A stretch of 64,000 bases of DNA, taken from assembly GCA_002286855.1 (NCBI GenBank), contig NRSV01000014.1, positions 124,001 to 188,000 on the forward strand, read 5' to 3'. Numbering within the stretch: the first letter of the stretch is position 1; each line of letters starts with the position of its first letter. Under the pieces are notes generated by a model. The model was not told where the DNA came from, ran no database searches, and was given only the letters and a program-made list of their open reading frames with translations. The DNA comes from Bipolaris cookei (taxonomy: Eukaryota; Ascomycota; Dothideomycetes; Pleosporales; Pleosporaceae). Below are positions 20,996 to 31,437 of the stretch, piece by piece. The position numbers and the translations under genes were made by a program.

Positions 20996-22657
20996 TTACC
21001 AGTTCCAGGTACGACTCGCTGCTGAAAACACAGGCGGCTTCCAAATTAAACGATCAGGGTCAATGCTTCTCTTGCCCTTCAGCTTTTCTTTTGCCTTCTG
21101 TCGCTCTCGTTGGGCAATAACTGCATCTGTAAGTACGATGACGTGTTGGTTCTTGCTGTACCGCAGCATGTTTAGGTTCTGTAGAGTGTGCAGTACGTCG
21201 TTTGTAGTCATCGCTGTCGCAGCCCCCAAGTCCTCGATATTGGCTTCGGAACGGCCGGGCTCCATAAGGATGTCGACCAGGATCTCTTGCCAGTATGCAC
21301 GGTATCCGAGAAGACCCAAATCAGACAAGGGCTTTTCCGGAGATCCCAGCTTGCCCTCGCGCTTGGAAAGAAGGTAAGAGAAGTCAATGAGCAGTTTACC
21401 AAACCCCTTTCTTTGATATTGGGGCAATGTTAGGATACAGGCTACATTGTAGCCTTCGGCAGACTCTTTCTCTTTGGAGAAATAGCCAACAAAGTGGCAA
21501 CCGTGCTCATCGCGCGTACACATGCAATAGAATAGGAAAGGGTCAACGTCATAGTAGAGCGTCTTGTGATCCAGGAAGAGCTTTGAGAGCAAGCAGAGGT
21601 TGCGACACCACGTTCGTTGTCGCCGCCCGTCGATCTCAAAGAAGGACACATAATCGTCGCGGTAGATTTCGTTGCCAGGTGGATGGAGAAGGTGGCACTT
21701 TGTGCGATGGCGCTCAAACTGCGTTACTTCACCAAAGTACGATAGGCAGAACTCGCAGATGTAGACGACATCTGAGTCTACAAAGTCAATGGGGTACGGT
21801 GAGAAATACCAGGGCTCGACCTCGTATTTACCCATCTGAATTTTCTCCAAATTTCGCACACGTGAGATCTCGGTTTGGTTTTGTGTCATGGACCCAGATG
21901 TTCGCAGTTTTTCAATCTCGTCTTCTCGCGAAAAGTCCTGAGGAGGCATAGCTTTGGCGGCTGCAGCAGCGTCCTGCACGTCGACAAGGTCCATCTCCTC
22001 ATCCTCGGGCTTGGGAGTGCCATCTGTGACTTCACTGGTGACTAAGACCTCTTGGTTTTCCTTGCCGCCTGCTTTGGATGGCCTTGGTGCTTTGCCTGGC
22101 AAGTTGCTCGACGTTGACTCTGGCGTGCCTGAGATTTCGCGATCAAGCTTGCTACGTGAACGCTTCAAGTTCTTTTGGTCAGATTTTGAGGGCGCCTTTT
22201 CGTTCTTAGAGGCAGTGCCCTTCTTTTTGTCTACTTTCTCAGGGGCAGGCCATTCAACTTCTCGAGATAGGTCGATGCGCTCGGCCTCGATCCACTCATC
22301 GAGACGTTTGTTGAACTCTTCATAATGCACATAGAACTTTGGTCGGCCCTGTCGTGTCTGTATTGACAGTATCTCAGCTTTGCGTTTCTCGCCATCCTGT
22401 GGGGTGTTAGTTGGTGATCATTTCACTGTCTTCGTGTTGGCGATCCAGGATTCGCGTCGCGCAAGGCGTCGCTGCGCGCTATCCACGTACCTTTTCGACC
22501 CACGCCTTTACGCCTACTCTGCACGCAACGCATCAGTATTCATCTCCAAAGTTTGCGCATGGTTTGATACGTACCTCAGCTGTGTAAGTGTGGCAAATCC
22601 CGTTTCCACCGGCGCAGGGGTACCTGACGGCTCGTGAGAATTTTCTCGGGGCGCCAT
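20996..22657 (-). CDS. ESA1: MYST histone acetyltransferase (NuA4 catalytic subunit)
   Basis: Catalytic subunit of NuA4, acetylating histone H4 and H2A. Three exons (22657-22575, 22518-22491, 22396-20996); exon 2 is only 28 nt. Introns 56 and 94 bp; 503 residues. Layout: Tudor-knot chromodomain (about 25-85, rebuilt across the small exon), a Lys/Ser-rich linker, then the MYST domain with the C2HC finger (CEFCLSYFGEVTQFERHRTK), acetyl-lysine cysteine in YNVACILTLP, acetyl-CoA loop QRKGFGKLLIDFSY and catalytic Glu in SPEKPLSDLG. It ends SRTWNW, as in other filamentous fungi. Divergent from REX4 with 268 bp between start codons. Confidence 0.95.
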
Positions 22658-22925
22658 AGTGATGCGCTATCTATTGCTCGATTTGTTGGAGATTGCAGTT
22701 CACGTTGGGAGAATTAATGTCGTAATGAAGTTGGCGATGCCGTAGGTCTTTGTCGCAGTGTTGCCGCTTGGTCGTCGGCGCTTGGGCTTGCGCTTCCGCC
22801 AACATCTGGAAGGTGCTAGCGTGGGTCTGAACTTTTGCTGCGCAGAAAGTCATCCGGCCAAGATTCTCGACACCCACTGCCAGGTTACTATACGCACATC
22901 GCAATGCCCTGCAGGTGACTCCAGA

Positions 22926-24002
22926 ATGGCTCCAATCGATTTGAGTAGTCTCTCCAGCAACTGGAAAATCCTGCAGCAACGACTTAAGCCTTCTATATCA
23001 GCAGCGTCTAAGGACAAGAAGCCGGACGGCGAGACACAGGCCTCGCTCAAGCGCAAGAGATCTCAGCACGCTAGTGGGAAGCAAGAACACGGCTCTGCGG
23101 AGTTTGTGAATGGTTCAAAGAAGAACACTCTACGAAAACCTCTGCCCTCGAGAAAGCGACAAAAGATGGAGGAGCCTGCCTCTGTCGGTGCGTCAGTCAA
23201 GCGACATGAGACGAAAGCACTCTCCAAGAGCACATCGATGCCCTTGCTCAAGAAGACGCCTCTTCTCAGCGACGCCAAGGATGCCGCAGCCGCAGTCTCA
23301 ATCCTCGAACCCCATCCCGATTTTCCCGATGTTGAGAACGAAGGCGTGTCAGAGGTAGCGCTACCCGGCAAATACGTGGCATTGGATTGTGAAATGGTTG
23401 GAGTAGGTCCAGAGCCCAATCGTGACTCGGCGCTTGCACGAGTGTCTCTGGTCAACTATCACGGTCATCAAATCTATGACTCCTACGTACAAGTACCGCG
23501 ACACATTGAGATCACAGACTACCGAACTGCCGTCTCTGGAATCGAGCCCAAGCACATGCGAAAAGACATCGCCCGACCCTTTGACAAAGTACGGAACGAC
23601 CTCAAGATACTGCTCCAAGGGCGCATACTAGTTGGACACGCCGTGAAAAACGATCTCGACGTACTCATCTTGAAGCATGACAAGCGCCTCATTCGCGATA
23701 CATCCAAGTTTTCGAGGTTTAGGGAGTTGGCATCAATACCGGGGCGTACACCAGGGCTGAAGCTGCTAGCAGAGAAGTTGCTTGGCGTGGAGATACAAGT
23801 TGGTGCGCATAGTTCCGTTGAGGATGCTAGAGCGACCATGGCGCTGTTCAGGCTGGAAAAGGACAATTTCGAGCAGGAGATACGGCAAAAGTATGGAAAT
23901 GTCCGTATCGGTGCTCCGGCAGGCGAAGCCGACGCCGCTGGTGATGACGAGGTCAAGAAGAGCAAAAACAAGAAGAAAAAGAAGAAGAAGAAGAAGCACT
24001 AG
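22926..24002 (+). CDS. REX4: RNA exonuclease 4
   Basis: DEDDh-family 3'-5' exonuclease acting in ribosomal RNA processing. Single exon, 358 residues. Basic, Lys/Ser-rich N-terminus of about 140 residues; exonuclease domain about 150-320 with YVALDCEMVG (ExoI Asp and Glu), GHAVKNDLDVL (ExoII) and HSSVEDARATM (ExoIII His and Asp). The tail is a long lysine run (KKSKNKKKKK type), a likely nucleolar signal. The ATG at 22926 (MAPIDLSSLSSNW) is preferred: the frame is open 56 codons upstream, but that stretch overlaps the divergent ESA1 promoter. Confidence 0.93.
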   Translation: MAPIDLSSLSSNWKILQQRLKPSISAASKDKKPDGETQASLKRKRSQHASGKQEHGSAEFVNGSKKNTLRKPLPSRKRQKMEEPASVGASVKRHETKALSKSTSMPLLKKTPLLSDAKDAAAAVSILEPHPDFPDVENEGVSEVALPGKYVALDCEMVGVGPEPNRDSALARVSLVNYHGHQIYDSYVQVPRHIEITDYRTAVSGIEPKHMRKDIARPFDKVRNDLKILLQGRILVGHAVKNDLDVLILKHDKRLIRDTSKFSRFRELASIPGRTPGLKLLAEKLLGVEIQVGAHSSVEDARATMALFRLEKDNFEQEIRQKYGNVRIGAPAGEADAAGDDEVKKSKNKKKKKKKKKH

Positions 24003-24942
24003 TCACTTCTGCTGAGATGTTTGCATCTCGGGTCTTGTGTTTGATCTTATGCATCTACCTGGAGTTTTGCATGGTACCGATACCCTGAAAAGTCAACATA
24101 TGTTATGGTTACTTGCATCTTCTATCGTCTATATTAAAATACTCCTCTTTCTTGTTGATATGGCTACAATAATTTCTCGATGGGTTTAAGTAAACAAGTA
24201 CGTTCTCGTTGAAGAAGAACATTTAAGGTCGAGTCTGGACATGGTGATGGGTATGTTACAAGTGTCGTACGAGATTGTTGCACTTTCGGAGCGGGGCATC
24301 ATGCACCTTCTTGTTTGTGTGATATTGTGCATTTTTGACAAATGTACGTCTACCGATTCCCGCTGGCCCCATCTGCTTACATATTCATTTTCCATAGTCT
24401 CCAACAAGCTTCCGAAAAGAGCAATTTTGCACAGCTTCCAAGTGGTCCACGTACAAGCACTATAGTATCCTGGGAGAGTTATGTTGTAGCTTGCGGATGT
24501 ACTAGTGACCCTACTCAGCTACATCATGGCCGAGTGGCGCATAAATCTTCTTAATATCGCAAAAGCCGACCGAACAAGGAGACTGCCCATAATGCACGTA
24601 ACATCATTGACCCAGTCTTGACGCTCCCCGCCCGGCACTTGACGGAGATAAGCATCGTAGCCCCATTCCCCTACACCGGCCTTAACGCTATGAAACTATG
24701 ATCGTCCCCGACACCTCTCGGTAGTCTGACTCTTGTTTGCAATGGACTTTGAGCCGGATATAGATACTAAGTAACATATTCGGCCTTTCTACGTCATGTG
24801 GGTTCCAATTCGCTGTTATTATATAAGGAGGAGCTGCTCTCCGCAACGATGGGTTTAGCAATAATCCAGTTCAACACAGACTCCTCTTCTGATCTTCACG
24901 AAACCTTAACGCATCAATCTCATTACATATCAATTATCCAGG
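24003..24942. other. Intergenic, promoter of aldo/keto reductase
   Basis: About 940 bp with no gene. Near 24826 there is a TATA-like TTATATAAGG about 115 bp before the reductase ATG. A tRNA-like A-box sequence at about 24530 has no partner and is not a tRNA. Confidence 0.45.
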
Positions 24943-26328
24943 ATGCCTTCTGCATTCGGTGAAATCCCAAAGGCTGCGTCCCTTCTGGAATTCCACCGCG
25001 TTATGTCGCCCACAGCCGGTGTTCGTGTCTCCCCGCTTTGCTTGGGAGCTATGAACTTTGGCGATGCGTGGCAAGACTTCATGGGCAAATGTGACAAGAA
25101 GACTTCATTTGAGATTTTGGACTACTTCTACCAACAAGGGGGCAACTTTATCGACACGTAAGCCGACCTTTTGATCTAACCGGCACCATCAGAGACAATG
25201 TGATTGGACTAGACAGCTCAGCACTTTGAATTTTGAGTTATGGGGCTAACATTGATCCAGTGCAAACAACTACCAGGCTGAGGAGTCTGAGACATGGATT
25301 GGCGAGTGGATGAAGGAGCGTAAAGTACGAGATGAGATCGTCTTGGCTACAAAATTCACTACTTGCTTTCCTGACCCGAACAACGCGCCACGACAAAAGG
25401 TCAACTATGGGGGAAACAGGTACGTGCTGGTGGAGGGAGCCATACGACAATATATGCTGATTTGATTTACAGTACCAAATCTCTTCGCGTATCACTAGAA
25501 GCATCACTGAAGAAGCTCCAGACTGACTACATTGACTTGTTGTACGTGCACTGGTGGGACTTCACCACGAGTATCCTGGAGCTCATGCAATCCCTCAATG
25601 CTGTGGTGAATAGCGGAAAGGTGTTGTATCTTGGAGTCAGTGATACACCTTCATGGGTTGTCAGTAAGGCGAATGAATGTCAGTAATAATCATCAATCCC
25701 AATCACGCGTTTTGACTTTACTAACTTCGCCGTAGATGCCCGGAACCATGGGTTGCGCGGATTCAGTGTTTATCAAGGCCGCTGGTCTGCTGCTGACCGA
25801 GACTTTGAGCGTGAGATTATTCCCATGGCCCGCGAAGAGGGCATGGCACTATGCCCATGGGGCGCCCTGGGTGGCGGAAACTTTACCACTGAAGAAAAGC
25901 ACAAAAACAACGAGCAAGGCCGCAACTTTGGCCCCGCTTCCGAAAAGCACATCGCCATCTCCAAGAAGCTAGAGGCAGTCGCAACACAGAAGAACACCCA
26001 GATCACCAGTATTGCGCTTGCTTATGTCCGACACAAGTACCCTTATGTCTACCCGATTGTCGGCGGTCGCAAAGTTGACCACCTCAAGGGTAATATTGAG
26101 GCGTTGGGGATTGAGCTGACTGAAGAAGAGATTGACGATATTGATTCGGCTGTTCCATTTGACATTGGGTTCCCCATGAACTTCTTGTTCGAATTTGGAG
26201 GCGACAAGTACAAGCACACTATGACCAGTTCGGATGTTGTGCTTACGAAGTTTGCGGGTATATTGGAAAGCGTGCCTGTTCAACAGGGACCAAAGCCGCA
26301 CCAGCTACAGGGATATGGAGGTAACTAA
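24943..26328 (+). CDS. Aldo/keto reductase, aryl-alcohol dehydrogenase type
   Basis: NADPH-dependent carbonyl reductase. Four exons (24943-25157, 25261-25419, 25473-25678, 25736-26328) with introns of 103, 53 and 57 bp; 390 residues. The catalytic tetrad is visible: Asp in NFIDTANNYQ (formed across the first splice), Tyr in the same motif, Lys in IVLATKF and His in LLYVHWWDF. SLNAVVNSGKVLYLGVSD and the C-terminal VGGRKVDHLKGNIEALGI (cofactor phosphate binding) place it in the AKR9-like group with yeast AAD proteins and norsolorinic acid reductase of aflatoxin-type pathways. No polyketide synthase or other pathway gene is next to it, so I do not assign a mycotoxin role; substrate unknown. Confidence 0.9.
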
Positions 26329-26560
26329 GTGGTGGCGAGTAGTCGTATAGCCGAGCCAGTCATAGAAGCTGTTGATATAACCGGAAAATAAATTTTACAC
26401 GCCTTACACAACTCGTTAATGTGAGCATCGCATACATACGCACGATCTACCGAGCCAACCAATAAGAATTTTCAAGACCGCTCCACTCACAGACTGCATA
26501 CATTCCCAATTGCTCGTGACCCAGCACTTCTTTAAATTATCCCACATCTCACCAAAAAGA

Positions 26561-27586
26561 ATGTTCCTTAAATACATTCCATTAACGGACTTCCGGTTAC
26601 CAGACTACCCGGACGCACCCTTAACTCTCGATGGCGCGCCCCTCAGCATTGTCAACACAGAATCACTAGCACCAGAAACCACCACCAACAACAACAACAT
26701 CACCATCCCCCCAGCGATAGGTATAGCAACCCTCCTCTACAACTGGCATTCCAATGCCCTCGCCGCCTTCCTCGATCTCGATGCCTGGTTTTCATTCACA
26801 TGGACCGTATCCATCGAACCAGACACACCATCAGGCTGCAAGATAGAAATCGGACGTATAGGCAATCAAATTACATTTGGCCAGCTAGATGCAAGTGGTG
26901 AGAATTGGGCGATAATGTTGACCTACAACATCGTTTTGGAAGATCTAGCCGAAACCCCTGCCGAAGGCGGAGAAGAAAAAGAAGAAAAAGTCAACGATGA
27001 TGGAGAAGAGAAGGAAAAAGTAGACAAAGAAAGGGTAAATAAAGGAACTTGGATCCCCAATCTAAAAGAATCCATGTTGGGCCCCCGCGACATCACCTCC
27101 TCAGCCCTAATCCCCCGCCTCGCCTCCTCCCTCCTCCTCCGCCTCCTCACCGCGCACCGCTGGGAAACCGGCAAGAAGATAAAACACAACCTCTCTGTCG
27201 AATACGCGCCCATGGATATCTGGGGCGACGGCATACCCATGTCCCCCCACTGGCTCTACAAACCACTCGATCTCAACACGTGCACCACGTGCGGCGCCGC
27301 CGCCACTACAGATAAAGCGTTGCAGCGATGCGGTAAGTGCGGGACTGCGACGTATTGCTCGAATGGGTGTCAGAGAGCGGATTGGAAGGTACATAAGGGG
27401 GTTTGTCAGATGGGGTTGGAGGAGAGGGGACAGGCAATACGGTTGGTGGAGAAGGGGGGGTTGATTAGGTGGGATGAGGAGAGGATGTTTGCGATGGAGG
27501 GGAGCGGAGAGGTGAGTCGAAATCCATATTTTGAGGGGGTAGTGGAGAAGAGGGTTAGGTGTGTTTTGAGTAGTGACAAAGAATAG
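26561..27586 (+). CDS. MYND zinc-finger protein
   Basis: Single exon, 341 residues. The MYND finger is near residues 241-283: CTTCGAA, then CGKCGTATYCSNGCQRADWK and HKGVC give the expected C4-C2HC spacing. The N-terminal 240 residues have no domain I recognise; a Glu/Lys-rich low-complexity stretch (about 145-180) interrupts them. MYND fingers bind proline-rich partners; the role here is unknown. I chose the ATG at 26561 (MFLKYIPLTDF). The window's TE island begins about 340 bp downstream. Confidence 0.8.
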   Translation: MFLKYIPLTDFRLPDYPDAPLTLDGAPLSIVNTESLAPETTTNNNNITIPPAIGIATLLYNWHSNALAAFLDLDAWFSFTWTVSIEPDTPSGCKIEIGRIGNQITFGQLDASGENWAIMLTYNIVLEDLAETPAEGGEEKEEKVNDDGEEKEKVDKERVNKGTWIPNLKESMLGPRDITSSALIPRLASSLLLRLLTAHRWETGKKIKHNLSVEYAPMDIWGDGIPMSPHWLYKPLDLNTCTTCGAAATTDKALQRCGKCGTATYCSNGCQRADWKVHKGVCQMGLEERGQAIRLVEKGGLIRWDEERMFAMEGSGEVSRNPYFEGVVEKRVRCVLSSDKE

Positions 27587-27922
27587 AGGGGGAGGTTGGG
27601 AAGAAGATAGGGCGTGGTAATGCTTTCTTTGTAGATGTGACTAAACATCTATCTTGCATATTGAGTCGTTGGAACTTAATCGTTTATCATACCCCACTTT
27701 TCAATTCGTCGAGAGAACTACCCTATGCCGATGCTTTTTCGAAGTGAATATCCAATCTTTCAAGACTGCAAAGAAGAAAAGTGACGAATCAGGAATACAC
27801 CTTGACAATGCATTCCCTCAGACCGGTAACGCCACACTCCACACATGCTACCCATTGATAAAACCCCACAAATTTTCCTGATTGCCATGTCGTCCACCCA
27901 ATTATCGCTATCATTTGGTATA
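27587..27922. other. Intergenic up to transposon island
   Basis: About 335 bp with no gene seen. TA at 27921-27922 is the left target-site copy of the next element. Confidence 0.4.
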
Positions 27923-29509
27923 ACGTAGTTTATAAGCGAGCGGCTCACGCCTCACCAGCGCGTCAATGTCGACACTACAACGCGTTATGTCTCAACAACG
28001 CTATATTCAAACTTCATATACTGAAGCAGATCTTCAGCTTGCTCTTATTGATATCCAATCACAACGTGTTCAGAGCCAAAGACGTGATGCCTCTATCTAT
28101 AACGTGCCCCAAGGAACTTTGTCTGACCGACACGCTGGAAAGCGCTCTCGGCGCGACTGCGAAGCGAATTAGAAGCGCGTGAATAAACTAGAAGAGGAGG
28201 CTATAGTTAAGTGTATTCTTGAGAGAAGAAGAAGAAGTGGGACATTGTGGACGACGATATCTACAATTTTGATGAAACTGGCTTTATGATAGGCAAGATT
28301 TTATCACAGCTAGTTATCAAAGCCTCAGAGGGCTCTGGCAAGAAGAAGCTGATACAGCCAGGCAACCGTGAGTGGGTTTCTTTGATCCAAGGCGTAGGCG
28401 CGTCTGGTCGCCGGCTACCACCCTTCGTTGTCTTTGTGGACAAGGTGCTTGTTGACGTCTGATTTAAGAATCCACCTGCCGACTGGGTTCTCGAAGTCAT
28501 TCTTAATGGATGGACGAATAATTGGCTTGCTCTTGCGTGGTTAGAACACATTGATGTCCATACAAAGAGCTGCAATGTGGGTGGGTATCGACTGCTTATT
28601 ATCGACGGCCATGAGAGCCACTGCTCCGTTGGTTTTCAAGATCTTTACAAGGAGAGAAATATTGCTCTTCTCTATGTTCCTGTACACGCATATCGCCTAT
28701 TACAGCCTCTTGGCATCGCCTGTTTCGCGCCGCTGAAGCGTAAGTATGGCGATGCAGTTTCAGGCTTGGCATGCAACCACACCCACTATATCAACAAGGA
28801 AACCTTCCTACTAGCCTTTAATGTTACTTTTGGGCAGTCCTTTACAAATTATAATATCCAAACTGGCTTTAGAGGTGCTGGTATAGTCTCACATGACCAA
28901 CAGGCTGTGCTATCAAAGCTTGGTGTGGTGGTGCAGGCACCAAGACAATCACCGTGACGGGTAGACGCCTGGGAGGCGCAGACACCACGCAACGCCCGCG
29001 AAGTCGAGGCTCAAAGTACTCTCATTCGATAGAGAGTAAGAAATCGCCGTGGGTCTTCTGCAAGTTCACTTGATGAGAAGGTTGCGCAGTTGAGTAAGGA
29101 GGCTCAGCAAATGGCACAGAAGATAGTGGTTATGATGGAGAAAATGAGGAGCCTTCAAGAGGCTCTAGATGAAGCAAATAAGCGAAAGACCTGTAAGCGG
29201 TGATACGTACGAATAGAAGAGACTCTTGCTGTTGGCGAGATACAGGAGGTATCAGCTGAACGGGCGGGTAGCAGTCATGGTGATGGTGAGAGCATGTCGA
29301 AGAGGGTGCGAGGAGAGAGGCAGTGCAGGCGTTGCAAGCAGACTGAACACAACGCTCGTACCTGCGCAGTTGAGATAGATAGTGCTAGTAATAGCGGCAA
29401 TTCTAATAATAAATTTCGGATACGACAATCGTTGATTGTGATAAAAGTGTGATATCGTCTTGACGTTGCTGCGCTGGTGGAGCGTGAGCCGCTCGCTTAT
29501 GAACTACGT
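27923..29509 (+). mobile_element. Dead pogo-like DDE element of a second family
   Basis: 1,587 bp, flanked by TA on the left (27921-27922) and right (29510-29511). Terminal inverted repeats of about 28 bp or longer: left ACGTAGTTTATAAGCGAGCG, right end reads ACGTAGTTCATAAGCGAGCG on the other strand, and both continue with GCTCACGC. Coding pieces: a psq-type helix-turn-helix start (27990-28172), then a jump near 28220 straight to NFDETGF, so much of the DNA-binding region is deleted. The core has LIIDGHESH and LLQPLGIACF; Gly stands where the third catalytic Asp belongs. Stops at 28459 and after 28957 break it. A zinc knuckle CRRCKQTEHNARTC lies near 29329. It is clearly inactive and a different family from the elements at 17.4 and 29.6 kb. 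Confidence 0.85.
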
Positions 29510-29570
29510 TAGCATATCTGGTAACATACGGCATTCGTAGGAAGCATTTCCCCTAGATTTTCATAACGTA

Positions 29571-31413
29571 CCTCACGGGTTTGTTGCCCACACGGGTTCG
29601 TTGCCCACTTTTGCCAAGCCCTCACTAAAACGCCTACTACCCCCTAGTATCGCAACAACAACAGCACTTACAGCCTTCTACTGAACGTCAAGTACAGCTT
29701 GCTCTTCGAGCTCTCAAACAAGACGCGAATCTATCAGAGCGACGCGCTGCAGCTATTTTTGACGTCACTTGTAGGACGCTAGGCAATCGACGCGCTGGAC
29801 GAGCTTCACAGGCAGATCGCTGGCCTTAAACAATGAATCTAACTAAGCTTGACGGGGACGTGGTTGTTAAGCATATACTTGAGCTTGTTGCGCGTGGCTT
29901 TCCCCCTTAGGCTCGCAGATGTGGCTAATATGGCCAATTCTTTGCGCGCTAAGCGCAATCTAGGCCAAGTTGGACAAAACTGGGCCAGTACGTTCGTTAA
30001 GCGCCGCCCTGAGCTCAAAACGTATTTTAATCGCAAGTACGAATACAGGAGAGCCCTCTGTGAAGATCCTAAGGCTATTCAAGACTGATTTGGCCTAGTA
30101 GCCAACATGAAAGTCAAGTATGGTATCTAGGATGAAGACACGTACAACTTTGATGAGACAGGCTTCATGATGGGCTAGATAACAACTGGAGTAGTTGTTA
30201 CGGCTTCAGAAAGACGATGATGGCTAAAGACAATCCAGCCGGGCAACAGGGAGTGGGTAACGGCCATCTAGGGCATCAATGTGACAGGGTGGGTCATTCT
30301 ACCCTTCATTGCCCTCAAGGCACGCTACCACCTCTCAAGCTGGTACAAGGACGGCGATATACCCCACGACTGATTTATTGCGGTCTCTGAGAATGGCTGG
30401 ACGACTAATGAGCTTGGTATTGTGTGGCTAAAGCACTTTGATGCGCATACAAAGAAGAAGGTGGTAGGTAGCCACCGCCTGCTCATTATTGACGACCATG
30501 AGAGCCATAACTCGCTGGATTTCCAAAATTACTACAAAGATAACAAGACTGTTGCTCTTTGCATGTCTCCGCACTCGTCTCACCTCTTACAGCCACTTGA
30601 CGTGGGCTGTTTTGCTCCTTTGAAGCAGGCATATGGACGCCAAGTCGAAGCGCTTATGCGCAGCCAGATCAGCCATATTGCAAAACAAGAGTTCCTACCT
30701 TGCTTTGAGCGTGCCTTTGATGCCTCAATTACTCCTAGTAATATCCAACGAGGGTTTCGAGGCGCTGGATTGAACCCATTCGACCCAGAACGGGTTATAT
30801 TAGCTCTTGATGTGCAGTTGCGTACTCGATCATCACCACCACCACGCAACAATGAGCCCTGGCAGTCGCAAACTCCAAGTAATACCTTTGAACTAGGGTC
30901 GCAATAAGCGCTTGTGAAGGCAAGGACTCAGAAACACCTAGGCAGTTCGCCAACATCTATGGTAGAGGTACTTGAGAAGGTTTTAAAGGGGGCAGCAATT
31001 ATACGTAGCGCATAAACCGGCGCTGGCACAACGGGAAATAGCTGGGCTTCGAGCAGCTAACGAGGCGGCCACACGCCGTAAATCGCACAAAAGGAAGCGG
31101 ATTCAGACCGAGGGGACCTTAACAATTGAAGATGGAGAGCGCCTAGCTACTCTCCAGGATTTTGGTGCGCGTAGTGATGGGAAAAAGTCAAAGGGGCGGG
31201 TAGGCGCTGAAGTGGGTGAACCATCTCAACGACGGTGTAGATGGTGCAATATGACTGGGCATAACGCACGAACGTGTAAGCAAGTAGCAGAAGTAGACTC
31301 TGAATGACATCTTGTATCGGATTACACAATATAGGGCCAAAGTGGGCTATTTTGCGCCATGATGTGGTGGTTTTGGTGAGGGCTTGGCAAAAGTGGGCAA
31401 TGGACCCGTCAGG
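29571..31413 (+). mobile_element. Dead pogo/Fot1-type DDE transposon, copy 2
   Basis: 1,843 bp, flanked by TA (29569-29570, 31414-31415). Left end begins CCTCACGGGTTTGTTGCCCA and carries a 17-bp tandem duplication (about 29574-29607); the right end on the other strand reads CCTGACGGGTCCATTGCCCA. The first 450 bp differ from copy 1 at roughly one base in five. From 30026 to 31400 the sequence matches copy 1 (17870-19244) at a constant offset of 12,156 with no difference in the stretches I compared, including all six nonsense codons. The last 13 bp differ again. Same coding remnants as copy 1: NFDETGF, LIIDDHESH, LLQPLDVG, zinc knuckle CRWCNMTGHNARTC. It ends 24 bp from the stop codon of the GATA repressor gene. 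Confidence 0.9.
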
Positions 31414-31437
31414 TACGTTAACAGTCATCTAAGCATA

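Noticed and set aside
24528..24560. tRNA-like A-box (ATGGCCGAGTGGCGC)
   Set aside because: No matching B-box, anticodon arm or acceptor stem follows.
24943..26328. Mycotoxin cluster around the aldo/keto reductase
   Set aside because: Similarity to norsolorinic acid reductase is family-level only; neighbours are ESA1, REX4 and a MYND protein.
17437..31413. Segmental duplication including host genes
   Set aside because: Similarity stops exactly at the TIRs and TA sites; no flanking host sequence is shared.
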